Counted from the first letter of the stretch, positions 8,672-16,881 are shown. The stretch is 35,726 nucleotides of DNA from Caulobacteraceae bacterium (GCA_025450315.1 JANWHQ010000130.1:1-35726), one strand, 5' to 3'. Numbers and translations: made by a program. The notes: a model not told the origin generated them from the letters alone.

Positions 8672-9637
8672 ATGCATCCGGCCGAACTCCTGGGTCCCAA
8701 GACCGCCGTCCTGGTGCTGATCTTCGCCGCCGTGTTCCTGGCCGCGCAGTCCGCCTCGGGGCTGGTCCGTTCGGGTATCTCCCGCCGGGCGGTGAACCGG
8801 CGCCTGGCCACCGCCGAGCGCACCGGATCCTTGGGCGAGCTGGTGCTGGAGCTCAGGAAGCAGCGGGGCCTGATGGAGGACGGCCAGGGACGCACCGGCT
8901 TCCTCAACGACCTGATCCTGCGCTCGGGCATCGTCTACGAGCCGCGCAAGTGGATCATCTACATCGGCGGCGTGGGCCTGATGGTTGCGGTGGCCGTGTT
9001 CGCCGTCACCCACCAGCCGCTGTTCGCCTTGCCCGCGGGCCTCCTGGCCGCGGTGGGCGTGCCCTATGGCTATCTGCTGTTCCTGGCCAAGCGCCGGGCC
9101 AAGCTCCTGGGCCAGCAGCTGCCCAACGCGCTCGAGATCGTGGTGCGCAGCCTGGAGGCCGGCCACCCGGTGCCGACCGCCGTCGCCCTGGTCGGCCGCG
9201 AGATGCCCGATCCGATCGGCTCGGAGTTCGGCATGGCCGCCGACGAGATCGCCTACGGCGCCACGCTCGAGCAGTCGATCGGCAACGTCGCGGCCCGCTG
9301 CAAGCACGACGACTTCGACCTGTTCGCCGCCACCATCCGGCTGCAGGAGCGCTCGGGCGGCAACCTCGTGGGCCTGCTCAAGATGAACGCCCACACCATC
9401 CGCGAGCGCCAGAAGATGCGCCTCAAGATCCACGCCGCCTCCTCCGAAGGGCGGGCCTCGGCGCTGATCCTGACCAGCGCCCCGATCGCGGCCTTCGCCT
9501 TCCTCGAGATCGCCCGGCCGCAGTTCTACGGCGAAGTGATCCACGCCAAGCCGGTGCAGATCGGCCTGATCGCGCTCGTCTCCTGGATGGCCGTCGGCAA
9601 TCTGGTGATGCGCAAGATGATCGACATGCGGATCTGA
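8672..9637 (+). CDS. tadB: Tad pilus inner-membrane protein TadB
   Basis: A 321-residue T2SSF-domain platform protein. Hydrophobic segments lie at about 12-32, 93-113, 117-138, and near the C terminus at about 264-282 and 296-316. The cytoplasmic T2SSF domain includes VRSLEAGHPVPTAV and RSGGNLVGLL. With TadC it forms the inner-membrane platform on which CpaF acts. The ATG at 8672, five bases after the cpaF stop, gives a protein that starts directly with the first membrane region; the frame is open further upstream inside cpaF, but that is rejected. It is followed by tadC after 16 bases. Confidence 0.92.
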   Translation: MHPAELLGPKTAVLVLIFAAVFLAAQSASGLVRSGISRRAVNRRLATAERTGSLGELVLELRKQRGLMEDGQGRTGFLNDLILRSGIVYEPRKWIIYIGGVGLMVAVAVFAVTHQPLFALPAGLLAAVGVPYGYLLFLAKRRAKLLGQQLPNALEIVVRSLEAGHPVPTAVALVGREMPDPIGSEFGMAADEIAYGATLEQSIGNVAARCKHDDFDLFAATIRLQERSGGNLVGLLKMNAHTIRERQKMRLKIHAASSEGRASALILTSAPIAAFAFLEIARPQFYGEVIHAKPVQIGLIALVSWMAVGNLVMRKMIDMRI

Positions 9638-9653
9638 TCGGAGCCCGGCGCTG

Positions 9654-10577
9654 ATGATCCAGACCATCCTCACCATGCTGGCCACGGTGCTGATCTCGGT
9701 CAGCGTCGGCGCCGGCGGCTTCCTGGTGCTGCGCGAGGCCGGCCTCAGGGCGCGCCGCCGCAGCCGCCTGGGCTCGGACGGGGCTCCCGAAGAGCGCGCC
9801 GGCCGTCCCGACGTGCTGGCGGGCGTGGTCGACAGGGTGCGCCAGGTCGGCGACCGCATGTCCATCCAGGACCCCGCGCGGACCTCGGCCCTGCGCCAGC
9901 AGCTGATGCAGGCCGGCTTCTTCAACCGCGACGCGGTGACCTACTACCTGGGCGCCCGGGTGGTGACCCTGGCGACGGGGGCGGCGGCCACGCTCCTGGT
10001 GCTGCCGCTGACCCACGGCAAGGGGATGCTGGGCATCCTGATGGCGGCGGGCTTCTCGATCGTGGCCCTGCTCGGCCCGGAACGGGTGATCAAGCAGCGA
10101 ATCTCCTCGCGCGAGCGCGAGTACCGCGACGGCTTTCCCGACCTGCTGGACCTGCTGGTCGCCTCGGTGGAGGCGGGCCTGTCGCTGGACGCCGCGGTCG
10201 CCCGGATCACCGACGAGCTGGTGCGGCGCTATCCGCACCTGGCCGAGCACCTGAAGCTGCTCACGCTGGAGCTGCGCGCCGGGCGCTCGCGCAAGGAGGT
10301 CTGGATGCGGCTGGCCGAGCGCCTCGGCATCGACGAAGCCAAGTCGTTCGCCACCATGCTGCGTCAGTCGGAGGAGATGGGGACCAGCCTCGGCGACACC
10401 CTGAAGGTGTTCTCCGACGAGATGCGCAACAAGCGGATGATGCGGGCCGAGGCAAAGGCGATGGCGCTGCCGGCCAAGCTGACCGTGCCGCTCATCCTGT
10501 TCATCTTCCCGTGCCTGCTGGGGGTCCTGATGCTGCCGGCGATCTACAAGATCTCGCAGACCTTCGGCCACCACTAG
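9654..10577 (+). CDS. tadC: Tad pilus inner-membrane protein TadC
   Basis: A 307-residue T2SSF-domain platform protein, partner of TadB. An N-terminal membrane segment (about 3-23) is followed by two more (about 100-142), a cytoplasmic T2SSF domain (about 155-275) containing FPDLLDLLVASVEAGLSLDAA and TLRQSEEMGTSLGDTL-like motifs (here MLRQSEEMGTSLGD), and a C-terminal membrane segment (about 277-297). It is the last gene of the pilus run: the next gene is on the other strand, with only nine bases between the two stop codons and no obvious hairpin. A tadD-type TPR gene, which often follows tadC, is absent. Confidence 0.92.
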   Translation: MIQTILTMLATVLISVSVGAGGFLVLREAGLRARRRSRLGSDGAPEERAGRPDVLAGVVDRVRQVGDRMSIQDPARTSALRQQLMQAGFFNRDAVTYYLGARVVTLATGAAATLLVLPLTHGKGMLGILMAAGFSIVALLGPERVIKQRISSREREYRDGFPDLLDLLVASVEAGLSLDAAVARITDELVRRYPHLAEHLKLLTLELRAGRSRKEVWMRLAERLGIDEAKSFATMLRQSEEMGTSLGDTLKVFSDEMRNKRMMRAEAKAMALPAKLTVPLILFIFPCLLGVLMLPAIYKISQTFGHH

Positions 10578-10586
10578 CGGAAGGCG

Positions 10587-10886
10587 TCAGGCCGCCTTGG
10601 GCCGCCAGCTCAGGCCGTCGGGATTGATCACCCAGCGGCCGAGACGCCGGTTCTCGTCCTCGTGCGGCGAGCCGATCGGGAACAGTTCGAAGACGCTGGC
10701 CTCCAGGTACTGCTGATCGCTGCCCTGGTGGCGGCGGTAGAAGCCGATCAGCTCCTGGCGCGCCCAGTCGATGGCGCTGTCGTCGCCGGCCAGCCGGCAG
10801 GTGACCGGGGCCAGGCGGTTGCCGGGGACCGCGTTCAGCTTGTTCTTGGACGGGGCGTGGCGGAGTTCGATCTTGTAGGTGCGCAT
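10587..10886 (-). CDS. Small protein of unknown function, paralog 1
   Basis: A 99-residue protein that I do not recognise. It is soluble, with no signal peptide or membrane segment, and begins MRTYKIELRHAPSKNKLNA and ends RRLGRWVINPDGLSWRPKAA. The next gene upstream on the same strand encodes a protein of the same length with about 69 of 99 residues identical by eye. The most conserved parts are the N-terminal 18 residues and the C-terminal 20. The ATG at 10886 is chosen because it matches the start of the paralog; an upstream ATG at 10961 would add 25 residues with no counterpart and would overlap the motifs at 10932-10969. The two genes are a tandem duplication. Confidence 0.75.
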   Translation of the reverse strand: MRTYKIELRHAPSKNKLNAVPGNRLAPVTCRLAGDDSAIDWARQELIGFYRRHQGSDQQYLEASVFELFPIGSPHEDENRRLGRWVINPDGLSWRPKAA

Positions 10887-10931
10887 AACGGCTCGAAACT
10901 GCACCTTGGCCGAAGCGGCCTCAAGCGATTT

Positions 10932-10969
10932 TTGCTGCATAGCACACAAATTTTGTTGCAATGCGGCAG
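10932..10969 (-). promoter_or_regulatory. Two TGC/GCA-rich motifs upstream of paralog 1
   Basis: An AT-rich island holds TTGCTGCATAGCACACAA (10932-10949) and TTGTTGCAATGCGGCAG (10953-10969), read on the plus strand. They resemble each other and a third copy at 11724-11741. They lie 46-83 bases upstream of the paralog 1 start. The pattern is reminiscent of the GC-core TGC-N-GCA motifs bound by PhaR at phasin promoters in alphaproteobacteria, but I cannot confirm the regulator. Confidence 0.4.
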
Positions 10970-10994
10970 GGTCTCGTGATCGCGCCCGTCGGCC

Positions 10995-11294
10995 TCAGGC
11001 GGCCTTGGGCCGCCAGTTCAGGCCGTCCGGGTTGATCACCCAGCGTCCGAGACGGCGGTTGTCGTCCTGGCCGGGCGTACCGAGCGGATAGAGCTCGAAG
11101 ATGCTGGCCTCGACGTACTGGTAGTGATGGCCGTGCTTGCGCCGGCAAAGGCCGATCAGCTGCTCGCGCGCCCAGACGATGGCGGTCTCGTCCGACTCCA
11201 GGCGAGCCGTCAATGGCGGCATGCGGTTGCCGCGGCTGGCGTTCAGCTTGTTCTTGGACGGCGCGTGTCGAAGCTCGACCTTGTAGGTGCGCAT
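10995..11294 (-). CDS. Small protein of unknown function, paralog 2
   Basis: A 99-residue protein, tandem paralog of the downstream gene and of equal length. It shares MRTYK-ELRHAPSKNKLNA at the N terminus, a middle WAR--LIG segment, EAS-FEL, and the C-terminal block NRRLGRWVINPDGL-WRPKAA. Substitutions between the copies are mostly conservative (I/V, L/M, D/E), which suggests that both are under selection rather than one being a decaying copy. The start at 11294 is the only one shared with the paralog; the frame is open further upstream, but that part overlaps the urcA-family gene on the same strand. Function unknown; the domain may be a DNA- or protein-binding adaptor, but nothing in the sequence proves this. 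Confidence 0.75.
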   Translation of the reverse strand: MRTYKVELRHAPSKNKLNASRGNRMPPLTARLESDETAIVWAREQLIGLCRRKHGHHYQYVEASIFELYPLGTPGQDDNRRLGRWVINPDGLNWRPKAA

Positions 11295-11359
11295 GGATCT
11301 GGCGGAGCCATCGAACGGAGGGGCCCGGCGCGTGGCGGGCGCGCGCCGGGCCCCGGACG

Positions 11360-11617
11360 TCAGGAGGGCTTGGCCGCGGCGAGCGCCCGGGCCTGCTGCT
11401 CGCCGTCCTCGGAGGCGGCGCGCACGCAGTCGTTCAGCTCGAAGAATCCGACCGCCCTGTCGCGGTAGGCCGTGTTGCACACCGCCTGGGCGGCGCGCTC
11501 GATGTCTTCATGGATGACGGCCGGGCTCTTGCCCGAGATGCTCACCCGGATGTCCTGGGCGGCGGCGGGGCCGGCGGCGGCGGTGGCGAGAAGAAGAAGC
11601 GAAAGGACGGTTTTCAT
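11360..11617 (-). CDS. UrcA family protein (small exported protein)
   Basis: An 85-residue protein with a clear signal peptide (MKTVLSLLLLATAAAGPAAA, predicted cleavage after residue 20). The mature part, about 65 residues, has two cysteines (C47 and C64) likely to form a disulfide, in the AAQAVC and NDCVRAA contexts typical of UrcA-family proteins, which are widespread and of unknown function in Caulobacterales and Sphingomonadales. A Shine-Dalgarno-like GGGAGC precedes the ATG. It lies upstream of the two paralogs on the same strand, with 65 bases to the next gene. The identification is from the overall pattern (size, signal peptide, Cys pair), not from a search. Confidence 0.75.
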   Translation of the reverse strand: MKTVLSLLLLATAAAGPAAAQDIRVSISGKSPAVIHEDIERAAQAVCNTAYRDRAVGFFELNDCVRAASEDGEQQARALAAAKPS

Positions 11618-11723
11618 GTCGGAGCTCCCGAACGAGGTTGCGGAGAACTCCTCCCAAAAGAGACGCCTCTACTGAGCGTCTGGCCTGAGAGTGGCGCCGG
11701 CCTGCGACCGTCTCAAGACGGAT

Positions 11724-11741
11724 TTGCTGCAATGCGCACAA
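11724..11741 (+). promoter_or_regulatory. Third TGC/GCA-rich motif in a divergent intergenic region
   Basis: TTGCTGCAATGCGCACAA matches the copy at 10932-10949 in 15 of 18 positions. It lies in the 258-base gap between the divergently transcribed UrcA-family gene (start 11617) and the DUF4112 gene (start 11876), where an operator could serve both. The rest of the gap shows no gene. Confidence 0.4.
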
Positions 11742-11875
11742 GAAATGGTGCGGCGCCGTATTCCGCGCCGCCCCGTGCGGAAATCGGCGTCAGACCTTGC
11801 CCTGGGCCCTGGGCGGCCCATGTTGGAGCCTCGCGGGCGTTCGCCCGTTGTGCCTGCAGCGGAGGCATTTCACAG

Positions 11876-12295
11876 GTGAAGACCCGATCCTATCCCGCCA
11901 TCCAGGCCCAGCCGGAATGGCGCGAGGCGGCCGGCCGCGCCGAGCCCGACCTCGAGCGCATCCGCCGCAGCCTGGAGGTGGTGGGCCGGCTGTCGGACGG
12001 CCTGATCCGCATCGGGCCCTGGGGCATCGGCATCGACGGGGTGCTGAGCTGGATCCCGGTGGCCGGCGAGGTCTACAGCGCCCTGGCCGGCGGCTTCATC
12101 CTGATCCAGGGCGTCCGCGCCCGGGTCCCGGCCCACGTCCTGCTGGGCGCCGCGGCCCTCCTGGCCGGCCGCATGGCCTTCGACACCGTCCCACTGGCCG
12201 GACCCCTGGTTGCGGACCTGTTCATCGCCCACAGATGGTCCGCGAAGATGATGATCCGCGCGATCGACAAGAAGGTCGCCCGCAGCCCCGGCTAG
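11876..12295 (+). CDS. DUF4112 domain-containing membrane protein
   Basis: A 139-residue protein matching the DUF4112 pattern: LEVVGRLSDGLIRIGPWGIG (about 35-54), then GVLSWIPVAGEVYSAL, a second hydrophobic segment around HVLLGAAALLAGRM, and a conserved tail PLVADLFIAHRWSAKMM. Two or three short membrane segments are expected; the biochemical function of the family is unknown. The start is a GTG with GGAGG ten bases upstream; the frame is open far upstream (from 11213), but that part overlaps the opposite-strand genes and has no family match. Its stop is nine bases from the stop of the convergent DUF1993 gene. Confidence 0.8.
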   Translation: MKTRSYPAIQAQPEWREAAGRAEPDLERIRRSLEVVGRLSDGLIRIGPWGIGIDGVLSWIPVAGEVYSALAGGFILIQGVRARVPAHVLLGAAALLAGRMAFDTVPLAGPLVADLFIAHRWSAKMMIRAIDKKVARSPG

Positions 12296-12304
12296 GGTGC
12301 GGCC

Positions 12305-12835
12305 CTATGCGTTGGACGCCCGGGTCCGCAGCCGGCCCTCGTAGTCGCGTTTGCCGAGAGGCACGCCCCGCGAGCGCAGGATGTCGTAGGCGGTGACGGC
12401 GTGGAAATGGAAGTTGGGCAGCGAAAACGAGAGGATGAGGGTCTCCGAGGTGAAGGCGAGCCTCCGCGGGCCGATCTGAAGGTCCAGGTTCCTGCCCGCC
12501 CAGCCGTTGACCTCGTCGGGGTCCAACGCCTCCAGCGCCGATTCCGCCTTGCCGATCATGGCCTGAAGCTCGGCGAAGGGGACCGGGCCGACCAGGGCGG
12601 GCGGGGCGAACACGCCGGTCTTCGCCGCTTCCAGCCCCCAGACGGCGTGGTGCCAGGCCGCTTCGATCTGGAAATGGAACGGCGCCATGTCCTCGAAGAG
12701 CCGGGCTTCCACGAAGTCGTCCGGGTCGGCGCCGATCTCGGTGCAGCGGCTGGCCGCGCGCTCGAGGAAGCCCCCGACGGCCCTCACCGTCTGCAGGAAG
12801 GTCGGAACGCTGAGGTCGTAGAACGATGTCGCCAT
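12305..12835 (-). CDS. DUF1993 family protein (DinB-like fold)
   Basis: A 176-residue soluble protein beginning MATSFYDLSVPTFLQTVRA, with internal LFEDMAPFHFQIEAAWHHAV (about 66-85) and SLPNFHFHAVTAYDILRSRGVPLGKRDYEG near the C terminus (about 137-166). This is the pattern of DUF1993 proteins, which have a four-helix DinB/YfiT-like fold and unknown activity. Several His residues (H73, H81, H82, H142, H144) could bind metal as in DinB proteins. It is the last gene of the minus-strand run that includes the inositol-phosphate synthase, 19 bases after the GT-B-like gene; whether it takes part in that pathway is unknown. Confidence 0.8.
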   Translation of the reverse strand: MATSFYDLSVPTFLQTVRAVGGFLERAASRCTEIGADPDDFVEARLFEDMAPFHFQIEAAWHHAVWGLEAAKTGVFAPPALVGPVPFAELQAMIGKAESALEALDPDEVNGWAGRNLDLQIGPRRLAFTSETLILSFSLPNFHFHAVTAYDILRSRGVPLGKRDYEGRLRTRASNA

Positions 12836-12854
12836 CGGCTTTCATCCCCCGTCT

Positions 12855-14285
12855 CTAACGCCTGCGCGCCATGCCCAGCACGCTTTCGGCGACCACGTCG
12901 CCGGCCGGCCGGTCCAGGCCGCGGGGGCGAGCGAACTTGCGGGCGAAGGCCTTGCGGTTCCGGGCCTTGGGGTCCTCGCCGCCGAACAGGCCGAGCAGGG
13001 TCTCGCAGAAGCCGGTCAGGTCGTCGGACAGATAGAGCGCGTCCTCGGCTTCCAGATAGCGGAAGTGCTTGGCCTCGGCCTGGGTCTGGGCGTAGCGCGG
13101 GATGCGCACCGAGCAGGTCGGCAGGTCGGCCAGCACCGAGTCCACCATGCCGGTGGTGTTGATGCCGAGCGCCGCAGCGGCGTGGCGGAAGCTCGCCCGC
13201 ATCTGGGAAAAGCCCTCGCGGGTCTCGGGCAGCTCGCCCTCCCTGGGGAAGATGCTGACCCCTTCGCCCGACACCTCCTGGTAGATCTGGGCGTTGGCCG
13301 GGTGGGGCCGGATCAGGAGCTGGCAGCCGCGCAGCTGCTCGTTGCGGCTGGCGCCCAGGAACCGCCGCAGCTTCTCGACGAACCACACCTCGTTGGCCGC
13401 GATGTTCCGCGACGAGCCGAGGTAGAGCAGGATGCGCCGCGACGGGTCCAGCCCCACCTGGCGGCAGAAGGCCTCGCGGCTGGGGACCTCCCGCTCGGCG
13501 TCGAACCACTTGTCGAAGAAGGGCGAGCCGGCGACCTCGATCTTGTCGCGGGGGATGCCGTGGATCACCATGGCGTCCTTCAGATGGTGGTCGTTCCAGG
13601 CGAACAGGCGGTCGGGCGGGATCTGGATCAGCGATTTGGTCGACAGGTTGTCCCAGCTCACCACCGGCATGGCGGTGGGCACGCCGAGCGCGCGGGCCGC
13701 CTTCACATAGTCAGTCTCCTCCGAGAACCGGAGGTTCAGCGGACTGACCACCATGACGTCCGGCGCGCGCGAGCGGATGAAGTCCACCACGCCGGGATCG
13801 GGCGGGGTCGAGGCCTCGGCCATCTTCAGCGCCAGATCGCCCAGCGGCGAGGCCAGGAGGGCGCGGAACAGCGGGTTCTCCGAGCGGGTCTTCCAGGGCT
13901 CCTGCAGATAGCCGCGCCAACGCTCGATGTAATATGGGGTGGTCTCGGGCCGGGTCAGGTAGCTGCGATAGGCGCGCAGCTCGCGCAGGGCGAAGATGCG
14001 GTCGCGGTGCTCGTCGGAGCGCCGCACCGACCAGCTGGTGACCAGCTCGGGATGATCCTGCTTGAACTCGTCGACCGCGCGCATGTCGGTGCGCCGCCAC
14101 TTCTTGCTCCAGCCGGTGTCGAAGGTGATCTCCACCTGGGCCCCGCGCGCCAGAAGGCCGGCCAGCACGGTGTCGTAGTAGGAGAAGTGCGCGATCGAGC
14201 GCGCCACGAACAGCACCCGCACGCCGGTTCGCGCCACACTGGGGATGCGAACGTCGTCGGCGGCGGCCGGATGCGCCTCGGCCAT
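12855..14285 (-). CDS. GT-B-like transferase (CDP-glycerol glycerophosphotransferase or glycosyltransferase type)
   Basis: A 476-residue soluble or peripheral protein. The N-terminal half begins a Rossmann-like domain with VRVLFVARSIAHFSYYDTVL (about 22-41); the C-terminal half has ILLYLGSSRNIAANE, LLIRPHPANAQIY (about 340) and GINTTGMVDSVLADLPT (about 380). The RPHP element and the following small-residue loop are typical of CDP-glycerol glycerophosphotransferases and capsule-type GT-B transferases, which use nucleotide-activated donors. Only four bases separate it from the HpnN-like exporter gene upstream, indicating co-expression. In this context it could add a sugar or glycerol-phosphate to the lipid made by the neighbouring enzymes; that is inference. 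The donor and acceptor cannot be read from the sequence. Confidence 0.7.
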   Translation of the reverse strand: MAEAHPAAADDVRIPSVARTGVRVLFVARSIAHFSYYDTVLAGLLARGAQVEITFDTGWSKKWRRTDMRAVDEFKQDHPELVTSWSVRRSDEHRDRIFALRELRAYRSYLTRPETTPYYIERWRGYLQEPWKTRSENPLFRALLASPLGDLALKMAEASTPPDPGVVDFIRSRAPDVMVVSPLNLRFSEETDYVKAARALGVPTAMPVVSWDNLSTKSLIQIPPDRLFAWNDHHLKDAMVIHGIPRDKIEVAGSPFFDKWFDAEREVPSREAFCRQVGLDPSRRILLYLGSSRNIAANEVWFVEKLRRFLGASRNEQLRGCQLLIRPHPANAQIYQEVSGEGVSIFPREGELPETREGFSQMRASFRHAAAALGINTTGMVDSVLADLPTCSVRIPRYAQTQAEAKHFRYLEAEDALYLSDDLTGFCETLLGLFGGEDPKARNRKAFARKFARPRGLDRPAGDVVAESVLGMARRR

Positions 14286-14289
14286 GGGG

Positions 14290-16881
14290 TCAGCCCCGGG
14301 CCTGCTTCGGCGGCGGCCCCAGCAGGGCCGGCTCGAACAACAGCGCGCAGACCAGGGTCCAGACGATCGAGATCATCAGGATCTTGCCCATGCTGGCGGT
14401 GCCCGGATGGCTGGAGAGCCAGAGGCTGCCGAAGGCGACGCCGGTGGTCAGGGCGCTGAACAGCACCGCCCGGGCCAGGCTCGACTGCAGCAGGTTGGTC
14501 TCGCCCGAGCGCCAGGCCAGCACGAAATAGATGTGGAAGGCCACGCCCACCCCGAACAGCAGGGGGAAGGCGATGATGTTGGCGAAGTTGATCGGCTGGC
14601 CGATCACCACGCAGGTGGCCAGGGTGAGGAAGCCCGACAGCACCACCGGAGCCAGGGTGAAGGCCACCTCCTTCAGGCTCCTCAGGCGCAGGTAGAGCAA
14701 CAGCGCCACCGCGATCAGCGACAGGACGCCGGCCTCGATGAAGGCGCCCTCGATGGTCTTGGCCGCGGCCTGGATCGAGATCGGGCCGCCCGAGGCGTCC
14801 GGCGCGATGGTCTGCACCGCCTTGGCGAAGCGCACCAGCACGCGGTTGTCGTTGGAATTTCCTTTGGGGAACACCTGCACCCGGGCCTGGCCGTCCGGGG
14901 CCAGCCAGCTGCGCACCAGCTCGGGCGGCAGGCTCTGCTGGGTCACCGGCTGGGCCGCCAGCATGTTGCGGATCTGGTCCAGCAGGGCGCCGAGCGGCGC
15001 GGTCAGGGTGGCGCCGGTCTTCTGCCGCAGCGCTGCGGGGCCCGAGGCCAGCCGGTCCAGGGCCGCGGCGAGGCGGGCGGCGTCGCCCGCGCCCGGCTGG
15101 GGCGCGCCCGGAACCCCGCGCAGGGCCGCGGCGGCGGCGGTGAGGCTCTGCACCGTTTCGGCGTCGGTGGGTGGGGGCTTGGACTCGATGGGGTTCACCG
15201 CCGCGTCCAGGAGCAGGCTGGCGTCCTGGATCAGGGCCAGCTTGGCCGGCTGGTCGTCCGGCACGAAGCTGGACAGCGTGATCGCCTGGTCCACCTCGGG
15301 CAGTTTGGACAGCTTCGTGGCGACCTGATCGGCCTGGGCCAGGGACGGCCGCAGCACGTCGATGGCGTTGGGCGTGTTCTCGGGGTCGTGCATCAGGTCG
15401 GTGAGCGTCGACATCGCCTCGCTCTTCGGGTTCTTCAGATGCAGCGGGTTGAAGTCGAAGCGCACCAGCGGCAACAGGGCGATCGAGACCAGCACCGAGA
15501 TGCCGAAGGCCCCCAGCACCACCTTGCGGCGGCTGACCAGAAAGCGGTCCACCGGCGCGAACCAGGCGTAGCCCACCTTCAGGTCCTGCTCGGGCGGATG
15601 CAGCAGCATGACCATGGCCGGCAGCATGGTCATGGTCAGCGCCAGGGCGATGGCCATGCCCAGGCCCGCGATCACCCCGAGCTCCGATACGCCCACATAG
15701 CTGGTGGGCAGGAAGGCGAAGAAGCCCAGCGCGATCGCTCCCGCCGCCACGGCGATCGAGCCGCCGATATGGCGGGCGGCCCGCTCCATGGCGACGCGCA
15801 CGCCCACCCGCTCCAGCCGCTCGGCGCGGAAGCGGACCATCAGCTGGATGCCGAAGTCGATGCCCAGCCCCACGAACAGCGGGATGAAGGCCACCGAGAT
15901 CAGGTTGAAGCGGCCCACCGCCGCCAGGCCCAGGCCCATGGTCATGACCAGGCCCGCCAGGGTGGTGATCAGGATGCAGGCCAGCATCCGCATCGAACGG
16001 GTCGCCAGCCACAGCATCACCAGCACCGCCGCCAGCATGGCGCCCGAGACCAGCCAGGCCCGGTCGGCCAGGGAGGCGAACTCCTCGTCCGAGAGCGGCG
16101 TCTCGCCGGTCAGCCGCACGCGCACCCCGTGGGCGGCGTCCAGATGAAGGCCGCGGGCGATCTCGTGGATGGCGTGCTCGGCCTTGGCGCCGGGCTCCAG
16201 GGCGCCGAAGTCGAGCTTGGCCTGCACCAGCAGGATCCGCCGCTTGGGCGCGATGGAGGTCTTGCCCTGGGCCGACATCAAGGCTTCCCAGGAGAAGAAG
16301 ACCGACTGGCCGGCCTCGGTCTTCTCGATGGCGTCGGCCAGGCCCTTGAGCAGCGGATCCAGGGCGTTGAGGTTGGTCCGGCCGTTCTTGACCCCCAGCA
16401 TCAGGGTCGAGATGCCGTCGGCGATGCCGCGCAGGCTGGGATCGGACGCCAAGGGGCCCAGCACCGGCTGGGCGGTGATCAGCTGGCTGGTGGTGTCGGA
16501 AACCTCCTGTGGCGACAGGAACAGCAGCCCGTTCTGGGCGAAGAACGGCCCGCCGTCGGGGCGGCGCACGGCGCTGGCGACGTCCTTGCGCCCGGCCAGC
16601 TTGTCGGCCAGCGCCGCGGCGGAGGTCTCGGCGATCTCTGGCGTGGCCCCGTCGATCACCACCACGATCTGGCCGTCGCCCTGGGGGAAGGCCTTGTCGA
16701 CCGCCGCCTCGCGCTGGCGCCACTGGGTCTTGGCCGAGATCAGCTGGGCCGTGTCGGTGGTCATGGCGAAGTTGGCCGCCGTGTAGACCGCCGCCCAGAC
16801 GCAGAGCGCCGCCACCCCCGCCAGGATGGTCCACGGCCGCAGACAGCTGCCGGCCACGATGCGGGAGATCAGGGCGTTCAT
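14290..16881 (-). CDS. HpnN-like RND/MMPL family lipid exporter
   Basis: An 863-residue inner-membrane RND transporter made of two repeats. Each has a first membrane helix (about 15-37 and 515-535), a large periplasmic domain (about 40-280 and 540-690), and a bundle of about five helices (285-440 and 700-855). The segment following TM1 (TTDTAQLISAKTQWRQRE, then AFPQGDGQ; residues 41-70) is the hallmark I recall for the hopanoid-associated transporter HpnN, as is the usual length of about 860-880. HpnN moves hopanoids or related lipids toward the outer membrane. No hopanoid biosynthesis gene is in the window; instead it sits between an inositol-phosphate synthase and a GT-B transferase, so it may carry an inositol-containing lipid. 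Confidence 0.85.
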   Translation of the reverse strand: MNALISRIVAGSCLRPWTILAGVAALCVWAAVYTAANFAMTTDTAQLISAKTQWRQREAAVDKAFPQGDGQIVVVIDGATPEIAETSAAALADKLAGRKDVASAVRRPDGGPFFAQNGLLFLSPQEVSDTTSQLITAQPVLGPLASDPSLRGIADGISTLMLGVKNGRTNLNALDPLLKGLADAIEKTEAGQSVFFSWEALMSAQGKTSIAPKRRILLVQAKLDFGALEPGAKAEHAIHEIARGLHLDAAHGVRVRLTGETPLSDEEFASLADRAWLVSGAMLAAVLVMLWLATRSMRMLACILITTLAGLVMTMGLGLAAVGRFNLISVAFIPLFVGLGIDFGIQLMVRFRAERLERVGVRVAMERAARHIGGSIAVAAGAIALGFFAFLPTSYVGVSELGVIAGLGMAIALALTMTMLPAMVMLLHPPEQDLKVGYAWFAPVDRFLVSRRKVVLGAFGISVLVSIALLPLVRFDFNPLHLKNPKSEAMSTLTDLMHDPENTPNAIDVLRPSLAQADQVATKLSKLPEVDQAITLSSFVPDDQPAKLALIQDASLLLDAAVNPIESKPPPTDAETVQSLTAAAAALRGVPGAPQPGAGDAARLAAALDRLASGPAALRQKTGATLTAPLGALLDQIRNMLAAQPVTQQSLPPELVRSWLAPDGQARVQVFPKGNSNDNRVLVRFAKAVQTIAPDASGGPISIQAAAKTIEGAFIEAGVLSLIAVALLLYLRLRSLKEVAFTLAPVVLSGFLTLATCVVIGQPINFANIIAFPLLFGVGVAFHIYFVLAWRSGETNLLQSSLARAVLFSALTTGVAFGSLWLSSHPGTASMGKILMISIVWTLVCALLFEPALLGPPPKQARG

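Noticed and set aside
11213..11875. An upstream extension of the DUF4112 frame
   Set aside because: The frame stays open only because of high GC. The part crosses the opposite-strand genes, and a GTG with GGAGG stands at 11876.
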